From Paludibacter sp. (lineage in GTDB: Bacteria > Bacteroidota > Bacteroidia > Bacteroidales > Paludibacteraceae), in assembly GCA_028692715.1 (NCBI GenBank), contig JAQUWU010000001.1, positions 62,001 to 126,000 of the forward strand: a stretch of DNA of 64,000 bases, given 5' to 3'. Shown one piece after another: positions 34,029 through 42,933 of the stretch. Under the pieces are notes generated by a model. The model ran no database searches, was not told the DNA's origin, and saw only the letters and a program-made list of their open reading frames with translations. Within the stretch, counting starts at the first letter, position 1; each line of letters begins with the position of its first letter. The position numbers and the translations under genes are program-made.

Positions 34029-35555
34029 ATGGAAAAGAAAATTAATACACATAAATTGCCTTCAGGATGGCTTCTTGTAAAATTAGAAGATATCTCAAAA
34101 CAAATTACAGATGGTTCACATAATCCACCAAGGAATATGGGGTCTGGTATTCCCATGCTTAGTGCCCGAAATATTGAAAACAATAGAATTTCATTTGAAG
34201 AAGTTAGATATATAGGTGAAGAGGATTTTAAGTATGAAAACCAAAAAACCAAAATTGAAGTAGGTGATGTTTTATTGACAATAGTTGGCACAATAGGTAG
34301 GTGCGCTTATATTTCTGAGAACATTGACACAAAATTCACTTTACAGAGAAGTGTTGCTGCTATAAAGCCGTTAATTAGTGGAAAGTATTTGATGTACTAC
34401 ATCCAATCTCCAAACTTTCAAAAACAACTAATAGACAATGCAAAAGGGACAGCTCAAAAAGGGATATATTTAAAAAAATTAAGTAGTTTAGAATTACCAC
34501 TTCCTCCTTTAAATGAACAAAATCGTATCGTATCTAAAATAGAAGAACTTTTCAGTGAATTAGACCATGCTGAATTAGGATTAAAGAAAGCTCAAATACA
34601 ATTAGATATTAATAGGCAAGTTTTATTGAAAAATGCATTTATAGGAAAATTATTATCAAAAGATTCAGATTTAAAATATAATTGGAGAAGAATAAATTTA
34701 GGAGATGTTGTTGTCAAAAAGAGTCAAAAGGCAAAACCAGATAATAATTCTGAATTAAAGTTTATAGGGCTAGAATGTATTAATGCTAATAGTCTTAAGT
34801 TAAGTTCAACTTTTTTATTCAAAAATTATTCTAGTACTGCCAGTTACTTTAAAAAAGGCGATATTATCTATTCTAGGATGAGACCTAATCTAAACAAAGT
34901 ATATAAAGTTGAATTTGATGGGGTATGTTCAGGTGAATTTTTTGTTTTGGAGGGTCTCGATATTATAAATACGGATTTCCTAAAATACTTGCTGCATTCA
35001 AGTGAATTTGTCAGGTACGCAACAAAAAAAGCTGCTGGAGATAGACCTCGCTTATCATTTAAAGATTTTTGCGATTATCAATTTTATATTCCCAAAATTG
35101 AAGAGCAAAACTTAATTGTCCAAGAGATAGAATCACGTATAACCTTAATGGATAATTTAAATGATTCAATTACTATTGGACTTAAGAAAATTGTAACATT
35201 ACAAGATGCTATTCTCAAAAATGCTTTTGAGGGAAGTCTCATACCTCAAAATTCCAATGATGAGTCTGCATTCAATTTGTTAAGGAAAATTACGACACAA
35301 AAGGATGTTTATTTAACAAAAAGGGACAGTGATTTAAAAAATAAAATAAAACCTAATATGAAGCAAAACTTGATCAATACTATTGAAAATAACTTTTCAG
35401 AGACTCCATTTACTTTTGAAGAACTCTCAAAAGTAACTTCAATGTCTTACGATGACATAAAAGAACAATTATATGAGCTTCTTGACAAAGAAAGCAAATT
35501 AACTTCTATTTTTTCTAAAGATGCTAAATGTATTATTTTTAAATATAAAAAATGA
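34029..35555 (+). CDS. hsdS: type I restriction-modification specificity subunit (HsdS) with C-terminal extension
   Basis: Two target-recognition domains separated by conserved coiled-coil helices: TRD1 about residues 1-165 (GWLLVKLEDISKQITDGSHNPP), helix LPPLNEQNRIVSKIEELFSELD, TRD2 about 215-370 (NWRRINLGDVV), and second helix IPKIEEQNLIVQEIESRI. Beyond the usual end there are about 90 residues (PFTFEELSKVTSMSYDDIKEQLYELLDKES) that look like a small winged helix. HsdS sets the DNA sequence recognised by HsdM. Here it heads an operon whose next gene, an AAA ATPase, overlaps its stop codon (ATGA at 35552), with HsdM two genes further on. Confidence 0.9.
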   Translation: MEKKINTHKLPSGWLLVKLEDISKQITDGSHNPPRNMGSGIPMLSARNIENNRISFEEVRYIGEEDFKYENQKTKIEVGDVLLTIVGTIGRCAYISENIDTKFTLQRSVAAIKPLISGKYLMYYIQSPNFQKQLIDNAKGTAQKGIYLKKLSSLELPLPPLNEQNRIVSKIEELFSELDHAELGLKKAQIQLDINRQVLLKNAFIGKLLSKDSDLKYNWRRINLGDVVVKKSQKAKPDNNSELKFIGLECINANSLKLSSTFLFKNYSSTASYFKKGDIIYSRMRPNLNKVYKVEFDGVCSGEFFVLEGLDIINTDFLKYLLHSSEFVRYATKKAAGDRPRLSFKDFCDYQFYIPKIEEQNLIVQEIESRITLMDNLNDSITIGLKKIVTLQDAILKNAFEGSLIPQNSNDESAFNLLRKITTQKDVYLTKRDSDLKNKIKPNMKQNLINTIENNFSETPFTFEELSKVTSMSYDDIKEQLYELLDKESKLTSIFSKDAKCIIFKYKK

Positions 35556-37102
35556 AAATACAAAATCTTACTATTGGAACAATAGACCATCGTCCATTAC
35601 TTAATGGACTTGATATTCAGTTCTATGAGAACAACATTTCTAAATTAAAAATAAATACTTTAATCGGTATAAATGGATCTGGTAAATCTCAAGTACTTGA
35701 AACAATTGCAGATATATTTTTATGGGTTGATTGCTTCTATAGAACAGAAAATATCGAAACGACATATAAAAATGCAATATTACCTTTCACCTTTGAGATT
35801 CTTTATTCCATTGAAATTAGTAAAAAAAACTATTCTGTAAAAATATCTAATGATAAAGTTACAAAGAAAGTCCCAATCCCATTAGTCGAAGTCTATGATG
35901 AAAAAGATAATGTAATAGTTGTCAACCATGAATCAATTAAGAATTATCTACCAGAGAAGGTTGTTGGTTATTCATCAGGAGAAAATGAAACAATAAGTAC
36001 TCCATTTTACTTGTATTATGATGATTACGCTGAATATACTGGCAAAAGAGCAAATCCAGAAAATGTTGAGTTAGTTGATTATGAACCTAAATTCTATTTT
36101 ATGAATTATAGTACGAATCTAGGCATAGCAATAAGTAATTTAATATTTGATGATGTAGACGGAATCAATGAAATAAAAGATACATTAAATATAAAACGCA
36201 TTAAAAGTTTTCAGTTAATAATACAAACAAAACAAACAGGAGCACCAAGTGGTGAGGTTAAACTGACAACTGAATTAATTGAATGTAGAAATTTTTTATT
36301 TAAATCTGCAACATGCTATTCATACGACCAAACCAATGAGTCTTATATTCTTGATTTCTACAACAATAAAGCGACTATTGAAGCACTGAAATATTTTTTT
36401 AAAACTTCGTATTCTTTTTATACAGCAATATATAAGCTTGAGTTACTTAATAACTTGATGATATCAAAAAATGTAAGAGAAGATATTAAACGAAAAAGAA
36501 AAAAAAGAAAATTAGAAACTAAAATGCCAACAGTCCCAGATAGGGATAAAGTATTACATTACTCTGAATTAAAATTAGAACTTAATAATAATCAAATAGT
36601 TGATTATTTAAGTTTAAGTGATGGCGAGCATCAATTTATGAATATCTTTGGAACAATCTTAATGGTAAATCAAGACAATTCTCTTTTTTTATTAGATGAA
36701 CCTGAGACTCACTTTAATCCTCAATGGAGAAGACTATTTATTCATCATTTAAATAATATTGCAGGTCTACGGAGTCAAGAAATTTTCATTACTTCACATT
36801 CACCATTTATTGTTTCAGATTCGAAAAGGGAATCTGTTTATATTTTTAAAAGAGAATCAAGAGATATAATATCTGTAAATCCTCCAAGACAAGAAACTTT
36901 TGGTGCATCATTTGATCATATTCTTAAAATGGCATTTAACTTAGATGATACTTTATCAAAAGATGCATCAGATCTTATTAAAGAGCTACGAAATGAAGAT
37001 AATCCACAAACGATTGAAGATAAATTGAATGAGCTAGGAGATTCACCTTTGTTAATGGCATTATATAGCAGAATTGACATGCTAAAAAACAGAAGTAAAT
37101 AA
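35552..37102 (+). CDS. AAA/ABC-type ATPase of a defence operon (restriction-associated)
   Basis: 516 residues with an SMC/OLD-like ATPase head: Walker A GINGSGKS at 39-46, signature-like LSLSDGEHQF near 352, Walker B LFLLDEPETHFNPQWR near 378, and H-loop FITSHSPF. No TOPRIM nuclease follows, so it is not a complete OLD protein. The next gene encodes an HNH nuclease two bases downstream. ATPase plus HNH is the composition of Septu (PtuA/PtuB)-like modules, and I also recall a named family of restriction-system-associated AAA ATPases. Overlap with hsdS implies translational coupling, hence a common complex or response. Confidence 0.88.
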   Translation: MKIQNLTIGTIDHRPLLNGLDIQFYENNISKLKINTLIGINGSGKSQVLETIADIFLWVDCFYRTENIETTYKNAILPFTFEILYSIEISKKNYSVKISNDKVTKKVPIPLVEVYDEKDNVIVVNHESIKNYLPEKVVGYSSGENETISTPFYLYYDDYAEYTGKRANPENVELVDYEPKFYFMNYSTNLGIAISNLIFDDVDGINEIKDTLNIKRIKSFQLIIQTKQTGAPSGEVKLTTELIECRNFLFKSATCYSYDQTNESYILDFYNNKATIEALKYFFKTSYSFYTAIYKLELLNNLMISKNVREDIKRKRKKRKLETKMPTVPDRDKVLHYSELKLELNNNQIVDYLSLSDGEHQFMNIFGTILMVNQDNSLFLLDEPETHFNPQWRRLFIHHLNNIAGLRSQEIFITSHSPFIVSDSKRESVYIFKRESRDIISVNPPRQETFGASFDHILKMAFNLDDTLSKDASDLIKELRNEDNPQTIEDKLNELGDSPLLMALYSRIDMLKNRSK

Positions 37103-37104
37103 AT

Positions 37105-38181
37105 ATGCTGTACACTTATCAATATATACATAAACACAAGATTCATGAGTTAAATAAGCATTTGCTTATTTTTTTTAGACGAATCAAAAATGTAAAGAGT
37201 TCAAGTAAATTTGTTTTAGAAACATATTTCCACAAAGACTTTATCACAGTAATTGAAGGTACACAATTAGAAGTTCAGTTTAGAACTTTTTTCAATACTT
37301 ACAAAAAACTAAGTGCAAATAATAAGAACTTGTTTTACAATGTCATTATAGATAGCCAATCTATACAATATTTATTTGAAGATATATCAATTGATTGCAA
37401 TCGATTTAGTAACACTGAGCTTGAAAAAATAATTGGACATAGCTCTATGTTAAAAAATTTAATGTCAACTCTTTATAAATCGATGAGTGCAAAAAATGGA
37501 CATTGGAAAATATACGATCATTATAGTAATATCTATAATGGCAGAAAATCTCCAAAAGTTTGTCCTTTTTGTGGTGTAGAATTATTACATTCTTCATTTC
37601 GTGAGGATTATGATCATCTTGCTCCCAAAGGAGTTTATCCATTATTTTCAATAAATATGAGAAATTTGGCTCCAATGTGTACTTTTTGTAATGAGAAGTG
37701 TAAAGGAGAAAAAGATGTTTTTTATGAGGATAGAAACAAAACAAAAAGAAGGCGCTTTGCTTATCCTTACAATATGATGGTTGAAATAGCTCTTGATTAT
37801 TCAGAAAGTATATTACCTGAAACCGATTATAAATATCCAGAAGGCTATTGGAAAATTAAATTCAACCCAGATATTGATTATGTAAAAACATGGTTGGATA
37901 TTTTTCAAATTGAAAATAGGTATGTAACTGATTATATTATTCCTAACTATTTTGAATGGCTTGATCAGTTTATTTTTACAATTTCAGATAAAGAACTAAT
38001 TATTAATGAGAAAAACCTTCTTAGAACCGAATTAAGTAGATATTCAAATCGTTTATTTAAACAACCTTTTTTGGATACAAATATTATCAAGGCTCCATTA
38101 TTCAAGTACTTTGCAGACTGTGAAAATGAAAGCTTTTACACTTCCCTATTAAGACGTATTAAAACAAAAATATCAGCATGA
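37105..38181 (+). CDS. HNH-family nuclease
   Basis: 358 residues. Core: CPFCGVELLH near residue 152, DYDHLAPKG near 168 with the HNH-type Asp-His, NLAPMCTFCNEKCKG near 190 giving the Asn and the second Cys pair of a zinc-stabilised HNH finger. The flanking N- and C-terminal regions are unrecognised. Starts two bases after the ATPase gene and overlaps the hsdM start by four bases (ATGA at 38178). It probably supplies the DNA- or RNA-cutting activity that HsdR would provide in a classical type I system, controlled by the ATPase. That role is inferred. Confidence 0.85.
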   Translation: MLYTYQYIHKHKIHELNKHLLIFFRRIKNVKSSSKFVLETYFHKDFITVIEGTQLEVQFRTFFNTYKKLSANNKNLFYNVIIDSQSIQYLFEDISIDCNRFSNTELEKIIGHSSMLKNLMSTLYKSMSAKNGHWKIYDHYSNIYNGRKSPKVCPFCGVELLHSSFREDYDHLAPKGVYPLFSINMRNLAPMCTFCNEKCKGEKDVFYEDRNKTKRRRFAYPYNMMVEIALDYSESILPETDYKYPEGYWKIKFNPDIDYVKTWLDIFQIENRYVTDYIIPNYFEWLDQFIFTISDKELIINEKNLLRTELSRYSNRLFKQPFLDTNIIKAPLFKYFADCENESFYTSLLRRIKTKISA

Positions 38182-39632
38182 CAACAAACACGCTAATAGC
38201 AAAAATTTGGTCGTTTTGCGACACTCTAAGAGATGATGGTTTAGGATATAATGACTATCTTGAGCAGTTAACGTACCTATTATTTCTCAAAATGGCAGAT
38301 GAGAATCTAAATGAGTTCAATTTGCCTGCAGGTTGCAATTGGCAATCCCTGAAAAGTCAGAGCAAACTTGAAATTGGGGGCTATTATGAAGAAATTTTAA
38401 ATAAGCTTGCAGAATCTGGTGGTATGCTTAAAAGAATTTTCGCAGGGGCTCAAAATAAAATTCATGATTCGGCTAAGTTGGAAAAACTTATTACTCTTAT
38501 TGATGCTGAAGACTGGACTTCTAAAGATGTTGATATCAAAGGAGAAATATACGAGTCTTTATTACAGAAAAATGCTGAAAGCAGCGGAGCCGGTCAGTAT
38601 TTTACTCCTCGTCCTGTAATTGCAGCAATGGTTGAATGTACCCAACCAAAGCCGAATGAGACTATATCTGACCCATCGTGTGGTACCGGAGGTTTCTTTC
38701 TGGGTACTATAAATTACATAAACCAACAAAAACTAACTGAGACCCAAAAAAAGTTTCTGAAATTTGATGCTTTTCATGGTTGGGAAATTGAAAAATCAAC
38801 AGCTAGATTGTGTCTAATGAACTTGTTTCTTCATGGAATTGGGGATTTAAAAGAAACTCCTGATATTGAAGTTACAGATAGCCTAAAAGCTGGTGTCAAG
38901 AAAAAAGTTGATTTGGTTTTGGCAAATCCTCCATTTGGCATTAGTAGTAGCGACATCCCTACTAATGATAAGAAACAAGCCGATAAAGAAGGCTATTTCT
39001 TAAGGGATGATTTTTGGGTTACTACCAGTAACAAACAACTTGCATTTTTGCAACACATTGTATCAATGCTCAATCAAAATGGTCGTGCTGCGGTAGTACT
39101 CCCAGACAATGTTCTTTTCGAGGGTGGAGCTGGTGAAACAATTCGGAAGAAACTATTGGAAGAAACAAACTTACATACGATTTTACGCCTGCCTACAGGT
39201 ATTTTTTATGCTCAGGGAGTGAAAGCCAATGTCCTCTTTCTTGAAAAGAAACCCAAAACAGATGATCCAGCTACAAAAGAAATTTGGTTTTACGATTATC
39301 GTACAAATATCAGACATACTCCAAAGAAAAATCCACTTCGTTCTGAACATTTGAAAGATTTTGTCGAATGTTATCAACCTAATAATATCAGTAAAAGAGT
39401 AGAAACATGGAGTGAGAGCAATAAAAATGGCCGTTGGAAAAAATTTACATACGAAGAAATAATTTCCCGCGACAAGACAAACTTGGATATTTTTTGGTTG
39501 AGAGATGATAATTTAATTGATTTAGATAATCTGCCGGAACCAGATGAACTAATTGATGAAATAATTGAAAATATTCAAAGTGCTTTGGATAGTTTCAAGA
39601 CAATAAAGGGAAACTTAGAGTTGAATTTATAA
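38178..39632 (+). CDS. hsdM: type I DNA adenine methyltransferase subunit (HsdM)
   Basis: 484 residues, full length. N-terminal HsdM helical domain (WSFCDTLRDDGLGYNDYLEQLTYLLFLKM), then GAGQYFTPRPVIAAMV, AdoMet-binding motif I DPSCGTGGF near residue 164 and catalytic NPPFG near 250 (N6-adenine type). Overlaps the HNH gene start-to-stop. A companion HsdS is three genes upstream. No HsdR gene is found anywhere in the window, in either orientation. Acts in the cytoplasm to mark self DNA. Confidence 0.93.
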   Translation: MTTNTLIAKIWSFCDTLRDDGLGYNDYLEQLTYLLFLKMADENLNEFNLPAGCNWQSLKSQSKLEIGGYYEEILNKLAESGGMLKRIFAGAQNKIHDSAKLEKLITLIDAEDWTSKDVDIKGEIYESLLQKNAESSGAGQYFTPRPVIAAMVECTQPKPNETISDPSCGTGGFFLGTINYINQQKLTETQKKFLKFDAFHGWEIEKSTARLCLMNLFLHGIGDLKETPDIEVTDSLKAGVKKKVDLVLANPPFGISSSDIPTNDKKQADKEGYFLRDDFWVTTSNKQLAFLQHIVSMLNQNGRAAVVLPDNVLFEGGAGETIRKKLLEETNLHTILRLPTGIFYAQGVKANVLFLEKKPKTDDPATKEIWFYDYRTNIRHTPKKNPLRSEHLKDFVECYQPNNISKRVETWSESNKNGRWKKFTYEEIISRDKTNLDIFWLRDDNLIDLDNLPEPDELIDEIIENIQSALDSFKTIKGNLELNL

Positions 39633-39659
39633 CGTTATTTTATTGATTTTAAATCTAGC

Positions 39660-41153
39660 ATGATGGATAAATTTACATGGACAAATACTTACAAAGAAAT
39701 TTCTAACTGGTTATTGACTAAGAGAAGCGAACAACAATACTTAATTGAAATTCTCAAGAAAATAGGAGTTGAAGGTTTTAAAGATGTAAATGAAGATAAA
39801 GAAGAGTTTCAATTAAATGAGATAGATCCTTTTTCATTCTTTTCCTATCTCAACAAATACAAATTAGACTCAAAGCGAATAGAGATACTTCAAAAAATCC
39901 ATTCAGAGCTAAAATTTAAATGCGAAATGCCAAAAGATGTTTTAGGTATTCCAACTTCACACCCTTTGAAAGTAAGATTATTTCCATACAAATATGCTCG
40001 CAAAAACAATGAAATTGAAAAATTATGGAATCTCTTTGAACAAGTCATAACAAAAAAAATAGACAATGATCTATTTCAAAAGGTTCTTGAGATTAAGAGT
40101 GTTGGAAAAGGGAAAATCAGTATTTCCTTTTTCTACTCCATGCCAGATTATTATTTACCATTAGATTCAAAGACAACTAACTATCTTAGAAAGACAAAAT
40201 TAAAATATTCATTCTCCACAATTAGTGAGTATCTATCTTTGATAGACGAAACAAAGAAAGCATTTAAACTAACTCCATTTGAAATTTCATATAAAGCATT
40301 TCTATCGCAAGACAATAATTCAGATAAGACAAAAATTGGAAGTGTAAAAACATTATTAGATATCCTTGATAAACTGAGTGATGATTCGTATGATGATAAT
40401 GTTTCAATATTTTATAGAGGACACTCTAGTCTTAAATTTGAATTAAAACCATCTATTTACAGAGACAAAGAATTGATAAAGAATGAAAATAGGCTTTTCA
40501 AAGATATTATTGCTCGAAGTCCATCAGACTTTAAAGACTGTAATTCTACATTTGAGAAACTGGTTAAGATGCAGCATTACTCTTTACCAACAAGATTATT
40601 GGATATAACATCTAATCCATTAGTTGCACTTTTCTTTGCATGTAAGGATGAAAAACAAATGAATGAAGATGGTGAATTGTATCGTTTTGAAATAACAGAA
40701 GAAGATTTAAAATATTATGATAGTGATACTGTTAGCGTTGTATCCAATATTGCTCGTAGACCACATGATTTTTCTATTCAATCAATTAAGGGTTTACCCA
40801 AGTCAACTTTTAATAAAAAAGGAGAAATACAATATTTACTTCATGAAATTCGTTCCGAGAAATCTCATTTTTCTGCAGTAATTGATCCATTGCATCTTGA
40901 AATGGTTTTTTGTGTTAGACCTAAATTAGATAATCCAAGGATAATAAGACAAGAGGGGGCATTTTTTGTTTTTGGGATTGAAGATGACAAATCACATTGT
41001 GCAAAATTTGATTTTGAATATCAATCATTTATAATAAACAAATCTGAAAAACCCAAAATTCTTAAACAACTTGATATATTAGGGATAAATGAATCAACAC
41101 TTTTCCCTGAAATTGAACACGTTGCTAAACACTTAAAAGACAAGTATTTTTAA
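39660..41153 (+). CDS. FRG-domain protein at the end of the restriction-type operon
   Basis: 497 residues. The C-terminal half has the FRG domain: IFYRGHSSLKFELKPSIYR, MQHYSLPTRLLDITSNPLVALFFACKD. The N-terminal 200 residues are lysine-rich and unassigned. FRG proteins occur often in phage-defence neighbourhoods, but their biochemical action is not established. It starts 28 bp after hsdM on the same strand, so it may be a fifth component or an independent accessory. Start could be either codon of ATGATG at 39660/39663. Confidence 0.8.
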   Translation: MMDKFTWTNTYKEISNWLLTKRSEQQYLIEILKKIGVEGFKDVNEDKEEFQLNEIDPFSFFSYLNKYKLDSKRIEILQKIHSELKFKCEMPKDVLGIPTSHPLKVRLFPYKYARKNNEIEKLWNLFEQVITKKIDNDLFQKVLEIKSVGKGKISISFFYSMPDYYLPLDSKTTNYLRKTKLKYSFSTISEYLSLIDETKKAFKLTPFEISYKAFLSQDNNSDKTKIGSVKTLLDILDKLSDDSYDDNVSIFYRGHSSLKFELKPSIYRDKELIKNENRLFKDIIARSPSDFKDCNSTFEKLVKMQHYSLPTRLLDITSNPLVALFFACKDEKQMNEDGELYRFEITEEDLKYYDSDTVSVVSNIARRPHDFSIQSIKGLPKSTFNKKGEIQYLLHEIRSEKSHFSAVIDPLHLEMVFCVRPKLDNPRIIRQEGAFFVFGIEDDKSHCAKFDFEYQSFIINKSEKPKILKQLDILGINESTLFPEIEHVAKHLKDKYF

Positions 41154-41723
41154 ATCACAATATAGAAATCGCTTGGTTGCGGTCAAAATTCGCTGAAACC
41201 TTTTTACAGTATACCTTTCAGAAGAAATGCACCGCAACCAAAATAGAATTTCCCGAAAAATAAAAATTAGTTTAGTTGCGGTGAAAAATCGATATAATCA
41301 TTTATGGTAAAGGCTTTGATGCCCTCCGCAACCGCAACTCCGCAACCAAGGTATGTTTTCTGAAATTCAAATGTAAAAATCTGGTTTATCTGAGAGATAG
41401 GTATAAAATCCAAAAGGAAAAAGTTCGGTTGAAAGCGGTCAGGTTTCACCTGATAGATAATAACGGGCAGCTCCGCCGGGCAATCCCCAGCCACAAAAAA
41501 TCCCCACCATTCGTTCCTCATGGCTTGCACGGTCTTTTTTGTGGCTTCCGCACAATCCACCCTTCTGTTGTTTTTTTCTGTCACACTTTTTGCAATCCAC
41601 CCTACATTCACAGTGTTGTTTTTTCAAAACCACTGTTTCAATCCCGCCAAAAGAGCAAAAAGACACTGTGCATTCCAACCGCCACCACCATGCACGCTTG
41701 CGCCAGAAAAAAAACAACACAAA
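41154..41723. other. repeat-rich non-coding stretch, no gene seen
   Basis: No plausible gene. The motif GTTGCGGT and its complement ACCGCAAC recur five or more times between 41170 and 41350. A short hairpin TCAGGT-TTC-ACCTGA lies near 41439-41453. Several short frames on both strands have no domain and look like translation of repeats. Confidence 0.5.
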
Positions 41724-41811
41724 GCTATTATACATAACATGTAGTTATATTCGAGCCCTTACCTGACGGCAAATCAATAGGGCTAAATATAACCTAATTA
41801 TGTATAATAGC
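41724..41811. repeat. 88-bp multi-armed palindrome
   Basis: Outer arms GCTATTATACATAA (41724-41737) and TTATGTATAATAGC (41798-41811) are perfect; inner arms GTTATATT (41744-41751)/AATATAAC (41786-41793) and GCCC/GGGC pair inside them with unpaired bases between. This folded-site design recalls integron attC sites or MITEs, but the canonical attC core (GTTRRRY) is not found. Confidence 0.65.
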
Positions 41812-41852
41812 CGCACAAAATCAACGCTTTGCCCCGCTGCGCTGCCCGAAGA

Positions 41853-42245
41853 CCTCAAGATTTCCCCACCACCCATCAGTGGTTGCAGTAAGAAAAAATA
41901 TATCGAGTTTTATTTCCATGTGCTTGCGGTAGGTGAATTTTATAACCATTCTGCGATTTGGAATATTTTCTTCACTATGAACTATCAACTGCAAACTATC
42001 AACTGTATTCACCCACCTCAGCACCGCACAGCATAGGTGGTTTAGTCGCTCCATTCCACAATCCACGCAGTCATTCCATTTCGCTTCCCGGCTGTAATCC
42101 ACACACAAATAAATCCACACACAAACAGCCAGTAAAGCTCCATTTCATTCCCCAACGCCTGTTTCATTACACGCCTAATCCACCCATGCCCTTTTCCAAC
42201 GCATTTCCAACGGTCTATTTTTCATACTGCGGCGAGTCCACCCCA
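41853..42245. repeat. degenerate long repeat, copy A
   Basis: Begins CCTCAAGATTTCCCCACCACCC, contains GTGCTTGCGGTAGGTG, CACCTCAGCACCGCACAGCAT and CATTTCCAACGGTC, and ends CTGCGGCGAGTCCACCCCA. It shares these blocks in order with copies B and C. Copy A is the longest and has an insertion of ACACAAATAAATCC-type sequence. No credible gene lies within it. Confidence 0.7.
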
Positions 42246-42471
42246 TTAAGCGCCTTTCAGGCAGAGCGGAAAATTTATTACACCTAACCGGTGCGTTGTT
42301 CAGGCTTCGCCAACCCGAGAACAATGCCCCGAAAACCACTTGTAATTTTTATTGATATTGTTTGTTTTTTTCGGGTAGCAATAAAAAATTATAAAAGGTT
42401 TTCAAAATATGGGGACAGTTGTCAAGCTCCTTTTCAAGCAGCTTGTAAGTTATTCAGCACTTCGTGCATTT
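42246..42471. other. non-coding spacer between repeat copies A and B
   Basis: Unremarkable AT-rich sequence between two repeat copies, including CCGGTGCGTTGTTCAGGCTTCG. No gene, tRNA or clear hairpin was seen. Confidence 0.4.
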
Positions 42472-42792
42472 CCTCAATATTTCCCCACCGCCCATTAGTA
42501 GTGCAGTAAATTAAAAACATTCCGAATTGATTCTCTACGTGCTTGCGGTAAGTGCACACATTACGTCTCCATTACGTTCCGGGTTCTTCGTTCATTTCGC
42601 AACACTCATGAACTACGATTCCCTACACTCCATTTTGCCTACATTTAGTGCATTCACCTCAGCACCACACAGCTTAGGTAGTTTCCTTCCTTTCCATTCC
42701 GCAAGCTCCATTCATCAGTCAGTCACTACCCAAGCCCTTTCCCACGCATTTCCAGCGGTATGTTTCCATTTCCTGCAGCGAGTTTGCCCCAA
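42472..42792. repeat. degenerate long repeat, copy B (left of IS21 element)
   Basis: Begins CCTCAATATTTCCCCACCGCCC, then GTGCTTGCGGTAAGTGCA, CACCTCAGCACCACACAGCTT, GCATTTCCAGCGGTATG, and ends TGCAGCGAGTTTGCCCCAA. It is separated from copy C only by the IS21-family element and short flanks. Confidence 0.75.
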
Positions 42793-42874
42793 AGATGTAA
42801 TTAGCAAATAAAAAACCACCAATTTTTCGCAATTAATAATCACCAGTAAAAAAGAGATTAGATTGCCTCTAATC

Positions 42875-42932
42875 TATCAGTGCTGTGCTTTATCACGGAG
42901 CTTTAGCGGAGTGATAAAGCACAGCACTGATA
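42875..42932 (-). terminator. perfect 22-bp hairpin after istB
   Basis: Arms TATCAGTGCTGTGCTTTATCAC (42875-42896) and its exact reverse complement (42911-42932) enclose a 14-base loop, one base beyond the istB stop (42934). It could end istAB transcription or insulate the element from outside read-in. U-tracts are short, so its termination mode is uncertain. Confidence 0.7.
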
Positions 42933-42933
42933 A

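Noticed and set aside
41429-42811. Several overlapping open frames on both strands in the repeat-rich stretch
   Set aside because: They have no domains or signal peptides, follow the repeats in all frames, and are rich in Cys, His and Pro from GC-rich motifs; they are not genes.
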